Below, piece after piece: positions 18,293 to 27,175 of a stretch of DNA of 64,000 nt. Position numbers and translations under genes: made by a program. The DNA is from Lentzea aerocolonigenes (GTDB lineage Bacteria > Actinomycetota > Actinomycetes > Mycobacteriales > Pseudonocardiaceae). The stretch spans positions 248,001 through 312,000 of the forward strand of contig NZ_BBOJ01000008.1 in assembly GCF_000974445.1 (NCBI RefSeq), written 5' to 3'. Position 1 is the stretch's first letter, and each line of letters opens with the position of its first letter. Below the pieces are notes generated by a model. That model searched no databases. It was not told the DNA's origin and saw nothing but the letters and a program-made list of their open reading frames with translations.

Positions 18293-20214
18293 TGGTTGCC
18301 GTAGCCGCCCCGCGGCAACTACCTCGCAAGGCCCTGATCATCGGCGCGATCGTGCTCGCCTGGCTGGTGTTGTGGCTGCTCCTGCGCAACATCGGGACGT
18401 TGCCGCTGGACGCCTCCGCGATGACGCCGCTGCACCGGTGGATCAACAGCATCAACGACGCGGTCGGTGCGTCCAGGAACTCCAATCCGCTGTTCCTGTA
18501 CTTCTTCAACGAGATCCGGCTCGTCATCAACGAGTTCGTGACCTTCGTCCAGGCCCTGATCGCGCAGCCGTCGTTCGGGCGGCCGGTGCCGGTGATCGGC
18601 TGGCTCGGCGTGGTCGGGATCGCGGGGTTCGTGAGCCTCGTGGTCGCCGGCTGGCGGGTCGCGCTGCTCGCCGTCGCGGGGTTCGTGTTCCTGGGCCTGC
18701 AGGGGTTGTGGCAGGAGAGCATGGACACGCTCTCGCTGACGCTCGCCGCCGTCGTGATCTCGTTGCTCATCGGCATTCCGCTGGGCATCTGGGCAGGACT
18801 GTCCGATCGGGCCAACCGGGTCATGACACCGGTGCTCGACTTCATGCAGACGATGCCGACGTTCGTCTACTTGGCACCGTTGACGTTGTTCTTCCTGATC
18901 GGTCCCGCTTCGGCGACGATCGCGACGCTGATCTACGCGGCGCCGCCGGCGATCAGGATCACCGCGCACGCCATCAGGTCGGTGCCGCGCAACACCGTCG
19001 AAGCTTCGGAGTCCCTTGGCGCGACTCGGAAGCAGACGCTGGTGAAGGTGCTGCTGCCGTCCGCGCGCAAGACCATCGTGCTGGGCGTGAACCAGACGAT
19101 CATGGCCGCGCTGTCCATGGTCACGATCGCCGCGCTGATCGACGCGCCGGGCCTGGGCAAGACGGTCGTGAAGGCGTTGCAGACGCTCGACGTCGGCACG
19201 GCGTTCAACGCGGGCCTCGCGATCGTGGTGCTGGCGATCGTGCTGGACCGCGTGACGACCGCCGCGACCGAACGCCGCACGCTTCCGCGCTGGGCGTTGT
19301 TCAGCGGCCTCGGCGTGACAGGTGTCACCGTCTACTTCTCCTACACCTACCTGTGGGCGGCGGAGTTCCCGTCCGAAGTGGAGATCGGCAGCTCGATCCG
19401 CAAGGGCGCGACGGCCGTGACGGAGTGGGCGCAGGACTCGCTGACGGTGCTCACGGGTGGCTTCAAGGACTTCGTCACCTGGGCGCTGATCAACCCGTTG
19501 CAGGCGCTGCTGGCCGAGTCGCCGTGGTTCCTGGTGGCGCTGGTGATCGTGGCGCTGTCGTTCCTGATCGGCGGCGTCCGGTGCGCGGTGGTGTCCGCGG
19601 CGTGTGTCGGTCTGCTCGTCGCGACCGGTCTGTGGCAGGACTCGATGATCACGCTGGCGTCCACGCTGGTCGCCACGATCATGGTGATGATCCTCGGCGT
19701 CGTGGTCGGCGTGTGGATGGGACGCAGCAGGCGCGCGGACCGGGTCATCAGGCCGATCCTCGACGCCGGCCAGGTGATGCCCGCGTTCGTGTACCTGGTG
19801 CCGTTCCTCGCGCTGTTCGCGGCTTCGCGGTTCACCGCGATCATCGCGGCCGTGGTGTTCGCGGCACCGGTCGCCATCAAGATCATCGCTGACGGCATCC
19901 GCGCGGTCTCGCCCGCGACGGTGGAAGCTTCCACGGCTCTCGGTTCCAGCTCGTGGCAGACGATCGTGAAGGTGCAGCTCCCGATGGCGCGCGGGGCGTT
20001 GACCCTCGCCGCCAACCAGGGACTGATCTACGTGCTCTCGATGGTCGTCGTCGGCGGTCTCGTCGGCGCCGGCGCACTCGGCTACGACGTCGTGGCCGGG
20101 TTCTCGCAGAGCAATTTGTACGGCAAGGGGCTCGCGGCAGGTGTCGCGATCGTCGTGCTGGGCGTGATGCTCGACCGCCTCACCCAGGCGGCCGCCAAGC
20201 GGTGGACCAACTAG
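18292..20214 (+). CDS. glycine betaine-type ABC transporter permease, two fused permease domains
   Basis: A 640-residue membrane protein made of two OpuAB-like halves. The first (about residues 60-340) has SLGATRKQTLVKVLLPSAR and the second (about 390-640) has ALGSSSWQTIVKVQLPMAR; each is an EAA coupling loop for the ATPase. Each half also has its own inner-membrane helix bundle, including ETMDTLSLT-like MDTLSLTLAAVVISLLIG and SMITLASTLVATIMVMILG. Most OpuAB/ProW permeases have one such half and act as dimers, so this gene is a natural tandem fusion. The ATG at 18292 overlaps the ATPase stop and follows GGGGAGG. Confidence 0.92.
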   Translation: MVAVAAPRQLPRKALIIGAIVLAWLVLWLLLRNIGTLPLDASAMTPLHRWINSINDAVGASRNSNPLFLYFFNEIRLVINEFVTFVQALIAQPSFGRPVPVIGWLGVVGIAGFVSLVVAGWRVALLAVAGFVFLGLQGLWQESMDTLSLTLAAVVISLLIGIPLGIWAGLSDRANRVMTPVLDFMQTMPTFVYLAPLTLFFLIGPASATIATLIYAAPPAIRITAHAIRSVPRNTVEASESLGATRKQTLVKVLLPSARKTIVLGVNQTIMAALSMVTIAALIDAPGLGKTVVKALQTLDVGTAFNAGLAIVVLAIVLDRVTTAATERRTLPRWALFSGLGVTGVTVYFSYTYLWAAEFPSEVEIGSSIRKGATAVTEWAQDSLTVLTGGFKDFVTWALINPLQALLAESPWFLVALVIVALSFLIGGVRCAVVSAACVGLLVATGLWQDSMITLASTLVATIMVMILGVVVGVWMGRSRRADRVIRPILDAGQVMPAFVYLVPFLALFAASRFTAIIAAVVFAAPVAIKIIADGIRAVSPATVEASTALGSSSWQTIVKVQLPMARGALTLAANQGLIYVLSMVVVGGLVGAGALGYDVVAGFSQSNLYGKGLAAGVAIVVLGVMLDRLTQAAAKRWTN

Positions 20215-20226
20215 GAGGTCTGGAAA

Positions 20227-21180
20227 GTGGCAAGGCACAACGTGCTGGGAGCGGTGCTCGTAGGGGCACTCGCGCTTTCAGGTTGCGGTGGCGCCAAGGT
20301 CGGTGACTCGTCCTCGGGCGCGACCGGCGACTGCGGCACGTTCAACCTCGCGGTCAACCCGTGGGTCGGCTACGAGGCGAACGCGGCGGTTCTCGCGTAC
20401 GTGGCCGAGAAGGAACTCAAGTGCAAGGTCACCAAGAAGGAGCTCAAGGAAGAGGTCGCCTGGCAGGGCTTCGGCACCGGTGAGGTCGACGCGGTGGTCG
20501 AGAACTGGGGCCACGACGACCTGCGCAAGAAGTACATCGACGAGCAGAAGACCGCCGTCAGCGCGGGTTCGACGGGCGTGAAGGGCCAGATCGGCTGGTA
20601 CGTGCCGCCGTGGCTCGCCAAGGAGCACCCCGACATCCTGGACTGGAACAACCTCAACAAGTACGCCGACCAGTTCAAGACGTCCGAGTCGGGCGACAAG
20701 GGCCAGCTGCTCGACGGCGACCCGTCGTTCGTGACCAACGACGAGGCTCTGGTGAAGAACCTCTCGTTGAACTACAAGGTCGTCTACGGCGGCAGCGAGA
20801 CCGCGTTGATCCAGGCCTTCCGCCAGGCGGAGAAGGACAAGAAGTGGGTCATCGGCTACTTCTACTCGCCGCAGTGGCTGCTCAACGAGATCAAGCTCGA
20901 GAAGGTGAAGCTGCCCGAGTACAAGGCGGGCTGTGACGCCGACGCCGAGAAGGTCGCCTGCGACTACCCGGACTACGACCTCGACAAGATCGTGTCCAAG
21001 AAGTTCGCCGATGCCAACGGTCCCGCGTTCCAGTTGGTCAAGAACTTCAAGTGGACCAACGAGGACCAGAACACGGTCGCGAAGTACATCGCCGAGGACA
21101 AGATGAAGCCGGAGGACGCGGCCAAGAAGTGGGTCGAGGCCAACGGCGACAAGGTCAAGGCCTGGATGGCCAAGGCCTAG
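20227..21180 (+). CDS. glycine betaine/choline-type ABC substrate-binding lipoprotein (copy 2)
   Basis: A 317-residue OpuAC-family lipoprotein with signal peptide and lipobox ALSGC. The mature domain starts with NLAVNPWVGYEANAAVLAY and continues WYVPPWLAKEHPDILDW, matching the paralogue at 16089-17057 almost throughout. It is the last gene of the ATPase-permease operon, 12 bp after the permease stop, with AGGAGG directly upstream of its GTG. It is the likely main receptor of this importer. Which solute it binds (betaine, proline betaine, choline, ectoine) cannot be settled by eye. Confidence 0.93.
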   Translation: MARHNVLGAVLVGALALSGCGGAKVGDSSSGATGDCGTFNLAVNPWVGYEANAAVLAYVAEKELKCKVTKKELKEEVAWQGFGTGEVDAVVENWGHDDLRKKYIDEQKTAVSAGSTGVKGQIGWYVPPWLAKEHPDILDWNNLNKYADQFKTSESGDKGQLLDGDPSFVTNDEALVKNLSLNYKVVYGGSETALIQAFRQAEKDKKWVIGYFYSPQWLLNEIKLEKVKLPEYKAGCDADAEKVACDYPDYDLDKIVSKKFADANGPAFQLVKNFKWTNEDQNTVAKYIAEDKMKPEDAAKKWVEANGDKVKAWMAKA

Positions 21181-21665
21181 TGCTGTGACTGCCGGTCTTC
21201 GCCGTGTTCCGCTGGCCGGACGCGGCGGGGGCCGGCAGTTCCACGTCCGCTGCACACCACGGGGTTGAGTGGGTCGAACGGCTCACCGACCGCGAAACAG
21301 CTGACGGCCGGTCGTCTGGACGTTCGAGAGCCCTCGACGTGCGGTGGCAGCACACCCCAGGTCGGCGTCGTGCATCGGCTGCGGCAGGGACGCGACCTGT
21401 GACGGTTCGACACGGCAGCGGGAGTGCATCGTCGTCGGGGTCGCGAGCCCGGGCTCACGAACGGGGCAGTCGCGGCCGCGGACGGCACTGCCGGTCGTCC
21501 CACCGACCGTGGAGCTGACCCTGCCGGTGGCGAACCGGATCGTCGTCCACCCCCGCTGAGCTCGGCACCCGAGCCGGGAGGACCTCGTCGCCGACCGCGT
21601 GGCGGCGTCCATCAACACTCCCGGTCATGGCAGTCGGGTGACGCCGCGAGGTCAACGCGCGGAAA
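21181..21665. other. intergenic stretch without a supportable gene
   Basis: About 485 bp between the transporter operon and a structured hairpin. Several short frames are open on both strands, but they are Arg/Pro/Ser-rich, lack ribosome sites and resemble no family. I see no clear promoter or terminator here. Confidence 0.4.
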
Positions 21666-21715
21666 GGCGTCTGCAAGCACTACCGGCCCCCGAGCCGATA
21701 GTGATCGCAGACGCC
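21666..21715. other. 50-nt multi-part hairpin
   Basis: GGCGTCTGC (21666-21674) pairs perfectly with GCAGACGCC (21707-21715). Inside, CACTA pairs with TAGTG and CGGC with GCCG, separated by small symmetrical internal loops, around a CCCCGA-type loop. There is no T-tract on the plus strand. It lies 13 bases past the stop of the small minus-strand gene at 21729, so it may be its 3' end or a bidirectional terminator. Confidence 0.6.
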
Positions 21716-21728
21716 CATACCCCCGGCA

Positions 21729-21905
21729 TCACGCGGCCTGTTGCCCGTTCGGTACCTCAGGCTCGTGCCGATGCGTCATCCGGTGCCACCACGAACGCGG
21801 CTGCCCGCCGTTGTGGTAGTACTCCCGGACGCGGCGGGCGTCCTCGTGCAGGGCGGCCTGCCGGTAGTCGATCTCGGCCTTGATCGCTTCGGGCGTCCAT
21901 TCCAT
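21729..21905 (-). CDS. small charged protein, hypothetical
   Basis: A 58-residue frame starting MEWTPEAIKAEIDYRQAAL, helical and charged, with a His/Arg-rich second half (RSWWHRMTHRHEPE). AGGAG lies 8 bases before the ATG at 21905, which is a good ribosome site, and codon third positions are GC-rich as in neighbouring genes. No family is recognised. It diverges from the P450 gene, 182 bp away, and the control region between them contains several palindromes. Confidence 0.6.
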   Translation of the reverse strand: MEWTPEAIKAEIDYRQAALHEDARRVREYYHNGGQPRSWWHRMTHRHEPEVPNGQQAA

Positions 21906-21965
21906 CTGACTCACTCCTCAGTTTCGCCGTGCAGATGTCACTGTTGACGAGGATGAGATTGGTCC

Positions 21966-22075
21966 TGAGGGGTAGCCCCTCACATCCGACGATCACCTAA
22001 GGGACGGCCGCAGGACCCCTTACGCCGGGCTCTCGTAGCTGGATCAGGCGATTCCCGAGGTGCGGGTAAGGGACC
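21966..22075. promoter_or_regulatory. palindromes between the small gene and the P450 gene
   Basis: TGAGGGG-TAG-CCCCTCA (21966-21982) is a perfect 7-bp palindrome. TAAGGG (21998-22003) and CCCTTA (22017-22022) form a second inverted pair, and a third TAAGGGACC occurs at 22067-22075. They fill the divergent promoter region and are candidate operators; no binding protein is identified. Confidence 0.45.
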
Positions 22076-22087
22076 ACGATCGAAGGC

Positions 22088-23224
22088 ATGACTGTCGCCC
22101 ACTTACCCATGCGAGCTGCGAAGTTCTTCGATCCGACCACCGAGGTGCACTTCGACGAGGTGCTCGACACCTGGCACGTCTTCAGCCTCAGCGACGTCCA
22201 GCGCGTGCTCTTCGACGAGGAGCACTTCTCGGCCGGCTACGGCCTCACCGACGAGACGAGGCCGCTCGCCAACCCCGTCCTCAGCGGCATGTGGGCCGCG
22301 GACGGGCAACGCCACCGCGACCTGAGGGTGGCCGTCGCCGACCCGTTCAGCCCTCGCGTGATGTCCCGGCTCGAAGACCAGATCCGCGCGATCGCCACCG
22401 AGCTGATCGACGGGCTCGAGCCGTCGGGGTTCGATATCGTGCCGCGCGTCGCTAGGCCGCTGCCCACCAGGGTGATCTGCCACCTGCTCGGCCTCGACCT
22501 CAGCGCCGAGACGAAGATGACCGCCTGGATCGACGAGTGGTACCGGGCCTCGGTCACGACCAGCACCGTCCCGCCGCAGAAGGAGATGGCGCGGTACTTC
22601 GCCGAGGAGATCGAGCGTCAGCGCACCGAGCCGGAGGGCGGGCTGATCGCCGAACTGCTCGCCGCGCAGACCGGCGGCTACCACGTGGACGGGCGGCCCC
22701 TGTCGGACTGGGACCTCGTCGGGTACTGCGCGATGCTGCTGGGCGCCGGCGTCGACACGACGTTCGCGAGCATTCCGAACGCCGTGCTGTTCCTCACCGA
22801 ACACGGGTGGTGGAGCGAGCTGCACGACGACCCGTCGCTGATCCCCGGTGCCGTCGAGGAGACGATGCGGTGGTACCCGGTCTTCCCAGGCCCGCGTCGG
22901 CTGGTGCTGCGGGACGTCGTGATCGGTGGTCAGCAACTCCGGGCGGGCCAGTGGGTGAGCGGGTGGCTCAGCGCCGCCAACCGCGACCCCGCGCGCTACC
23001 CGGACCCGAACGTGTTCGACATACGGCGGCGGACCCGCATCATGTCGTTCGGGCACGGGCCGCACCACTGCCTCGGCGCGAACCTCGCGCGGCTGGAGCA
23101 GCGGGTGCTGCTGGAGGAGATGGTGCGCCGGCTTCCGTTGCTGCGCAGGGAAACCGGCGCACCGCTCGTGCGGCGGGAGTGGATGCTCGACAACCTCGAG
23201 ACAGCCACCTTCCGCTTCGACTAG
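22088..23224 (+). CDS. cytochrome P450
   Basis: A 378-residue soluble P450 monooxygenase, on the short side for the family. It has the I-helix oxygen site GAGVDTTFAS, the K-helix ExxR in VEETMRWYP, and the haem-binding loop FGHGPHHCLGANLA with the cysteine thiolate ligand. The N-terminus is short (MTVAHLPMRAAKFFDP) with no membrane anchor, as in bacterial class I enzymes. No ferredoxin or reductase gene lies nearby, so electrons must come from elsewhere. The substrate is unknown. Its last bases overlap those of the convergent secreted protein gene at 23221 by four. Confidence 0.93.
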   Translation: MTVAHLPMRAAKFFDPTTEVHFDEVLDTWHVFSLSDVQRVLFDEEHFSAGYGLTDETRPLANPVLSGMWAADGQRHRDLRVAVADPFSPRVMSRLEDQIRAIATELIDGLEPSGFDIVPRVARPLPTRVICHLLGLDLSAETKMTAWIDEWYRASVTTSTVPPQKEMARYFAEEIERQRTEPEGGLIAELLAAQTGGYHVDGRPLSDWDLVGYCAMLLGAGVDTTFASIPNAVLFLTEHGWWSELHDDPSLIPGAVEETMRWYPVFPGPRRLVLRDVVIGGQQLRAGQWVSGWLSAANRDPARYPDPNVFDIRRRTRIMSFGHGPHHCLGANLARLEQRVLLEEMVRRLPLLRRETGAPLVRREWMLDNLETATFRFD

Positions 23225-24684
23225 CTGACGCGGGCGTTCGCCGTCGCGCTCTCGGCCGTCGCGCGCACCGCGGTGACGGCGACGAGCTCGTTGTCCGCCG
23301 GTTGCGCGTCCTCGTAGTTCGAGTTGATCACGGTCACGAGGTTGAATTCCACCTGGCCGGCCGCCGCGTCGGCGGCCGTGTAGGTGTAGGCGAACGGGAA
23401 CTCGACCTTGCCGGTGGGCGACGCAGCGACGCGCTGGATCAGGTAGCCGACCTCCTCGTAGTAGCCGTGCACCGACTTGCGCTTCAGCGAGACGCGGACG
23501 TTCTCGTCGTAGCGGGTGTTGGTGACCGACACCTTGATCCTCTTGGTCTCGCCCGCGCGCGCCGTGGACGGCACGGACAGGCCGGACAGCTTGACGTCGT
23601 GTGTCGCCACCTCCAGCACCTGCTCGGTCGTGCCGGTGCGGCCGTCCTTCGTGGTGCCGGTGACGCGCACCGTGTACTTGCCGTCCTTGGCGTAGCGGTG
23701 GCTGACTGCCTGTGTACCGGTGACCGGCGTGGAGGCGCCGTCACCGAACTGGATCTCGCCGCTCACCAGCTCACGGCCGAGCGGATCTCCCGAGCCGGGC
23801 TCGAACTGGACGTCGTCGAAGACCGACGGCTGCTCCACGCTCGTGTACGCATTGGGCTTGATGGCCGGGGCGTTCGCGAAGCTCACCTTGAACTGGCCCG
23901 CGCTCTCGGCGTCCTGGGCGACGCGGACCAGGTAGCTCTCCCCGGCGGTCGCGGTGAACACCAGGCCGTAGGGGTCCGAGCCGCCCGCGCAGTCCAGTTC
24001 GGACAGATCAGCCGCGCGGCGGACGTTCAGCACGGTGGACCAGACCGACCACTTCACGTGCACGATGCGCGTGCGGTCTGGGGTGTAGCGGAACCAGACG
24101 GACTGGTTGGCGTCCGGACCACAGCTCGCCGTCAGCTCGTCCGGCTCGCTGGTCGCTCGGCGCAGGTCGCCATCGAGCGTCGCGGGGAATCCGACGACCG
24201 TCGCCGACGCACGGTTGTCGTTGGGCGCGGCTGGGATCGTCGTGAGATCGAAGGTGAATTCCCGGCCGTATCCCGCGTAGTTCTCGATGAGTGCGAAGTG
24301 GTAGGTCGTGCCGGCCTTCACCGGGAACACGTCGGCGGTGAATCCGGTGTTGTAGGTGCAGGCGCCCGGCACAAGCGTGAGCGCGCCGCGGTCGCCGGTG
24401 TACACGCCGATGGTGGGCCCACCGGAGGATGAGACGCGCAGGAACCCGTCCTCCTGCGCGGTGTAGCGCGTCCACACGGTCGACTGACCCCAGTAGTGGC
24501 ACGCGGTCGGGTCGTCGGTGGCCTTGGTGGCACCGACGGTGGTGAGCTTCGCGCTGAACGGCAGTGCGGTGATCGTCGTGGCGTTGCCGAAGTCGTCGTT
24601 CGCGGGCGGGTCGGCGGCGAGTGCGACACCCGGCAACAGTGCGGTGGCCAGTGCGGCCGCCATCGTGGCGATGAAGGTTCTCAT
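23221..24684 (-). CDS. secreted PKD-domain protein (tandem copy 1)
   Basis: A 487-residue exported protein: signal peptide to about residue 23 (GVALA), then PPANDDFGNATTITALPF, a repeat type found in bacterial pre-peptidase C-terminal-like beta domains. Two such domains (the second starts NDNRASATVV) are followed by a PKD-like domain with the signature region FGDGASTPVTGTQAVSHRY, and a C-terminal CARDB-like Ig domain with KVSVTNTRYDENVRVSL. There is no catalytic motif, so it probably binds surface or extracellular polymers. It is 13 bp downstream of a paralogue of the same length and domain order. TGGGGGAC lies just before the ATG. Confidence 0.78.
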   Translation of the reverse strand: MRTFIATMAAALATALLPGVALAADPPANDDFGNATTITALPFSAKLTTVGATKATDDPTACHYWGQSTVWTRYTAQEDGFLRVSSSGGPTIGVYTGDRGALTLVPGACTYNTGFTADVFPVKAGTTYHFALIENYAGYGREFTFDLTTIPAAPNDNRASATVVGFPATLDGDLRRATSEPDELTASCGPDANQSVWFRYTPDRTRIVHVKWSVWSTVLNVRRAADLSELDCAGGSDPYGLVFTATAGESYLVRVAQDAESAGQFKVSFANAPAIKPNAYTSVEQPSVFDDVQFEPGSGDPLGRELVSGEIQFGDGASTPVTGTQAVSHRYAKDGKYTVRVTGTTKDGRTGTTEQVLEVATHDVKLSGLSVPSTARAGETKRIKVSVTNTRYDENVRVSLKRKSVHGYYEEVGYLIQRVAASPTGKVEFPFAYTYTAADAAAGQVEFNLVTVINSNYEDAQPADNELVAVTAVRATAESATANARVS

Positions 24685-24697
24685 TGTGTCCCCCAGG

Positions 24698-26155
24698 TCA
24701 GTTCATGGCCGAGTCGGTCACGGCGGCGGGACGCACGGTCGTCGCGATCGAGATGACCTCGTTGTCCAGCGGGCGTGCGTCCCGCACGGGGTAGGACGGC
24801 GACGCCACCGCGCGGAAGGCGACCTTGCCCATCGCCAGGTCCTCGGGGGTGAAGGTGTACGAGAACGGGAACTGCACCTTGCGCGTGGGGTGCGCGGGCA
24901 CGTCGAGCGTCAACTGCCCGACCTCGTTCCACGACGAGCCGTTGGACCGGTACAACGTGACGGTGGTCTTCTCGAGGTACCGCGTGTTCGCCACGTGCAC
25001 GGTGATCGGCTTGCTCTGACCGGCCCTTGCGGACGTCGGGACGACGAACTTCGTGATGCCCACGTCGTGGGTCTCGATCTTCACCTCCCCGGTGGCGGTT
25101 CCGGTGCGGCCGTCCGCGGAGGTCGCCCTCGTGGTCACGCGGTAGGTGCCGTCGGCCTGGTACCGGTGGCTCACCGAACCCTGCTGGGCCGGCAGGGTCG
25201 TGCCGTCGCCGAAGTCCCACTCGGCGGCGAGTTCGCCGTCGTCGGGGGCCGAGTCGGCGTTGAACGCCACGTCGCTGTAGACCGTGTTCCCGTTGCCGCC
25301 GATGCCGATGTAGGGCCGCAGGGGCGGCGCCTCGGTCAGGCTCACGGAGATCGGCTGGACGTTGCGGTGTGCGGCGGTGAAGCGCAGGTAGTAGGTCGTG
25401 CCGGGAGTGGCCCGGAAGATCGCGCGCTGCGAGGTGTTGCCGTCGGCGCAGGTGACCTCGCGGAGTCCGGTGATGTCACTGCCAGCGTAGACGGTGACGG
25501 CCGACGTGTTGCCCTGGACCCTCGGCACCACGGACAGCGCCTCTGCCGGGGCGGTGTAGGAGTACCACACCGACGGTCGCTGCTCGTCGTACACGCAAGT
25601 CGACTCGGGCTCGTCGGCCTCGAACGACGCCACGGTCACGTCCGGCTGCGCGGTGAACGGCAACGTGACGGGCTGGGCCTGGGCGAAGTTGTCGTTGGCC
25701 GCAGGGGCGAGCTGGTCGAGCGCGAACTTCAGCGTGCCGCCGTAGCCGCCGACGAGGAAGTGGTAGGTCGTGCCCGCCTTGGCGGGGAACGTGATCGGCG
25801 AGGTGGCACCGATGCTGCACGCGTCGTCCACGCCGCGCAACTCACCACGCAGGCCCGTGCTGGCTGACGTGATCATGCTCTGGCTGCTTCCGGCGGTCGT
25901 GGCCCGCACCAGCACGTCCGCGGTGGGCGTGTAGGAGTACCAGACCGACCGCTCGACGGACGTCTGGCACCAGGTCGGGTCGTCCGCCGCCCTCGTGGCG
26001 CCGCCGATGTCCTGCGTGTCGCTGAAGGGCAGGGTCGTGACCTGCGTGGACGTGGAAAAGTCGTCGTTGGACGGTGGTGCCGCGTGTGCCACACCCGGCA
26101 CCAGCACCCCCATCAGCGCGGCGGTCACGACCGCCAGTGATCGTGCGGAAGGCAT
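24698..26155 (-). CDS. secreted PKD-domain protein (tandem copy 2)
   Basis: A 485-residue exported protein with a signal peptide (ending GVAHA) and the same layout as its neighbour: two beta domains opening with PPSNDDFSTSTQVTTLPF and NDNFAQAQPVTLPF, a PKD domain with WDFGDGTTLPAQQGSVSHRY, and a C-terminal Ig-like domain with TVHVANTRYLEKTTVTL. It is first in the pair, and TTGGGGGAG lies 11 bases before the ATG. The pair arose by tandem duplication and has since diverged substantially. Adhesive or carbohydrate-binding roles are inferred from the domains. Confidence 0.78.
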   Translation of the reverse strand: MPSARSLAVVTAALMGVLVPGVAHAAPPSNDDFSTSTQVTTLPFSDTQDIGGATRAADDPTWCQTSVERSVWYSYTPTADVLVRATTAGSSQSMITSASTGLRGELRGVDDACSIGATSPITFPAKAGTTYHFLVGGYGGTLKFALDQLAPAANDNFAQAQPVTLPFTAQPDVTVASFEADEPESTCVYDEQRPSVWYSYTAPAEALSVVPRVQGNTSAVTVYAGSDITGLREVTCADGNTSQRAIFRATPGTTYYLRFTAAHRNVQPISVSLTEAPPLRPYIGIGGNGNTVYSDVAFNADSAPDDGELAAEWDFGDGTTLPAQQGSVSHRYQADGTYRVTTRATSADGRTGTATGEVKIETHDVGITKFVVPTSARAGQSKPITVHVANTRYLEKTTVTLYRSNGSSWNEVGQLTLDVPAHPTRKVQFPFSYTFTPEDLAMGKVAFRAVASPSYPVRDARPLDNEVISIATTVRPAAVTDSAMN

Positions 26156-26225
26156 GCGAAAGCTCCCCCAAGTCCCCAGACCCCCGCGCCCGAACGGCCG
26201 GGAGTTCCCCGGCCCTTAATCGTTC

Positions 26226-26256
26226 CGGGCGGGACGTGTGTTGCACGTCCCGCCCG
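26226..26256 (-). terminator. 13-bp hairpin after the GH18 gene
   Basis: A perfect 13-bp inverted repeat (26226-26238 with 26244-26256, loop of five bases) lies 17 bases beyond the GH18 stop on the minus strand. No long T-tract follows, but its position and stability fit transcript termination of the glycan operon. Confidence 0.65.
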
Positions 26257-26272
26257 AATTGCTCTGTCCGGC

Positions 26273-27172
26273 CTACTTCTGCATGGCCGTCACATCAGCC
26301 GCCCACTGCCAGGGCGCCGCCGTGCCACCGGGCAGCGAGTTGAAGTACTCCCACCCGGCCACTCCACCGAAGTTGGAGTACTTGGTCTTCAACGACATCA
26401 CGGTGTTCCTGAGCGTGGAGATGCTCACGTAGCCCGACCCGCCGTTGGCCGGGTTGGTGAGCGTGCCGAGCACGACCTTGTTCGCCGGGATCACCCGGCG
26501 GTTGATGATCTGGTCGTAGTGGGCGGTGCTGCCCGCGTTGCCCCAGCCGTTGTAGAACTGGCCGTTGAACCATGCGATCTTCGAGCCGTGGCTGCGGTAC
26601 AGGTCCTCGTAGTTGAAGCCCGACAGGTTGCCGCCTCCCTGCAGCGCACTCGCCACGGGGGACAGCGTCACGATGAAGCCGGCGCCGAAGTCCGCCTTCA
26701 GCTGGTCGATCACCCGCCGGATGCCCGCGATCGACATGCGCTCCTCGACGTCGAGGTCGACGCCGTTGAGCTGGTAGGTGCGGATCACGTCCCGCAGCAA
26801 CGGGTAGTACTCGGTGAACCTGGTGTCGAGCCTGGTGAACGAGCCCGGCGCGGCGCCGCCCACCATGCCGATCACGTTGACGCCGCGAGCCCGCAGCGCG
26901 GCGAGGTCCCGCCACATCTGGGTGTACCGCGAGTGCGACGGCGGGTGGTCGTTGAGGTGGACGACCTTGTCCTCGTTGAGGTGGATGGCGGCGACGAGGA
27001 CGTCGGTCACGCCGGTGTTGCGGTCGATCAGCGGCTTCGGCGAGACGTACGTGCCGGTCGCGCCGTTGCTGTACTGGGTCTGGTAGTAGACGACTGTGCG
27101 TTTCTGCGTGGCCGCCTGGGCCGGTGGCGCGGCGAGCGCCACCAGCAGCAGGGCCAGGAACAGCTTCTTCAT
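26273..27172 (-). CDS. secreted GH18 endo-beta-N-acetylglucosaminidase (EndoT-like)
   Basis: A 299-residue exported enzyme with a signal peptide ending AQAA. The GH18 catalytic motif is NGVDLDVEE, with the catalytic acid Glu. The surrounding sequence resembles fungal-type ENGases such as EndoT rather than chitinases: YYQTQYSNG near the start, IGMVGGAAPGSF, LSPVASALQGGGNLSGFNY, FNGQFYNGWGNA and LGTLTNPANGG. ENGases cut between the two GlcNAc residues of N-glycans, releasing the glycan from protein. It is the last gene of the mannosidase/ABC operon, 3 bp after the GH38 stop, which fits an N-glycan role. Single domain, no carbohydrate-binding module. Confidence 0.86.
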   Translation of the reverse strand: MKKLFLALLLVALAAPPAQAATQKRTVVYYQTQYSNGATGTYVSPKPLIDRNTGVTDVLVAAIHLNEDKVVHLNDHPPSHSRYTQMWRDLAALRARGVNVIGMVGGAAPGSFTRLDTRFTEYYPLLRDVIRTYQLNGVDLDVEERMSIAGIRRVIDQLKADFGAGFIVTLSPVASALQGGGNLSGFNYEDLYRSHGSKIAWFNGQFYNGWGNAGSTAHYDQIINRRVIPANKVVLGTLTNPANGGSGYVSISTLRNTVMSLKTKYSNFGGVAGWEYFNSLPGGTAAPWQWAADVTAMQK

Positions 27173-27175
27173 GCG

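Noticed and set aside
18292..20214. Two separate permease genes joined by a sequencing error
   Set aside because: The linker between the halves is in frame, protein-like and without a stop or ribosome site.
21344..21559. A 71-codon plus-strand gene in the gap after the transporter
   Set aside because: No ribosome site, low-complexity composition and no similarity to a known family.
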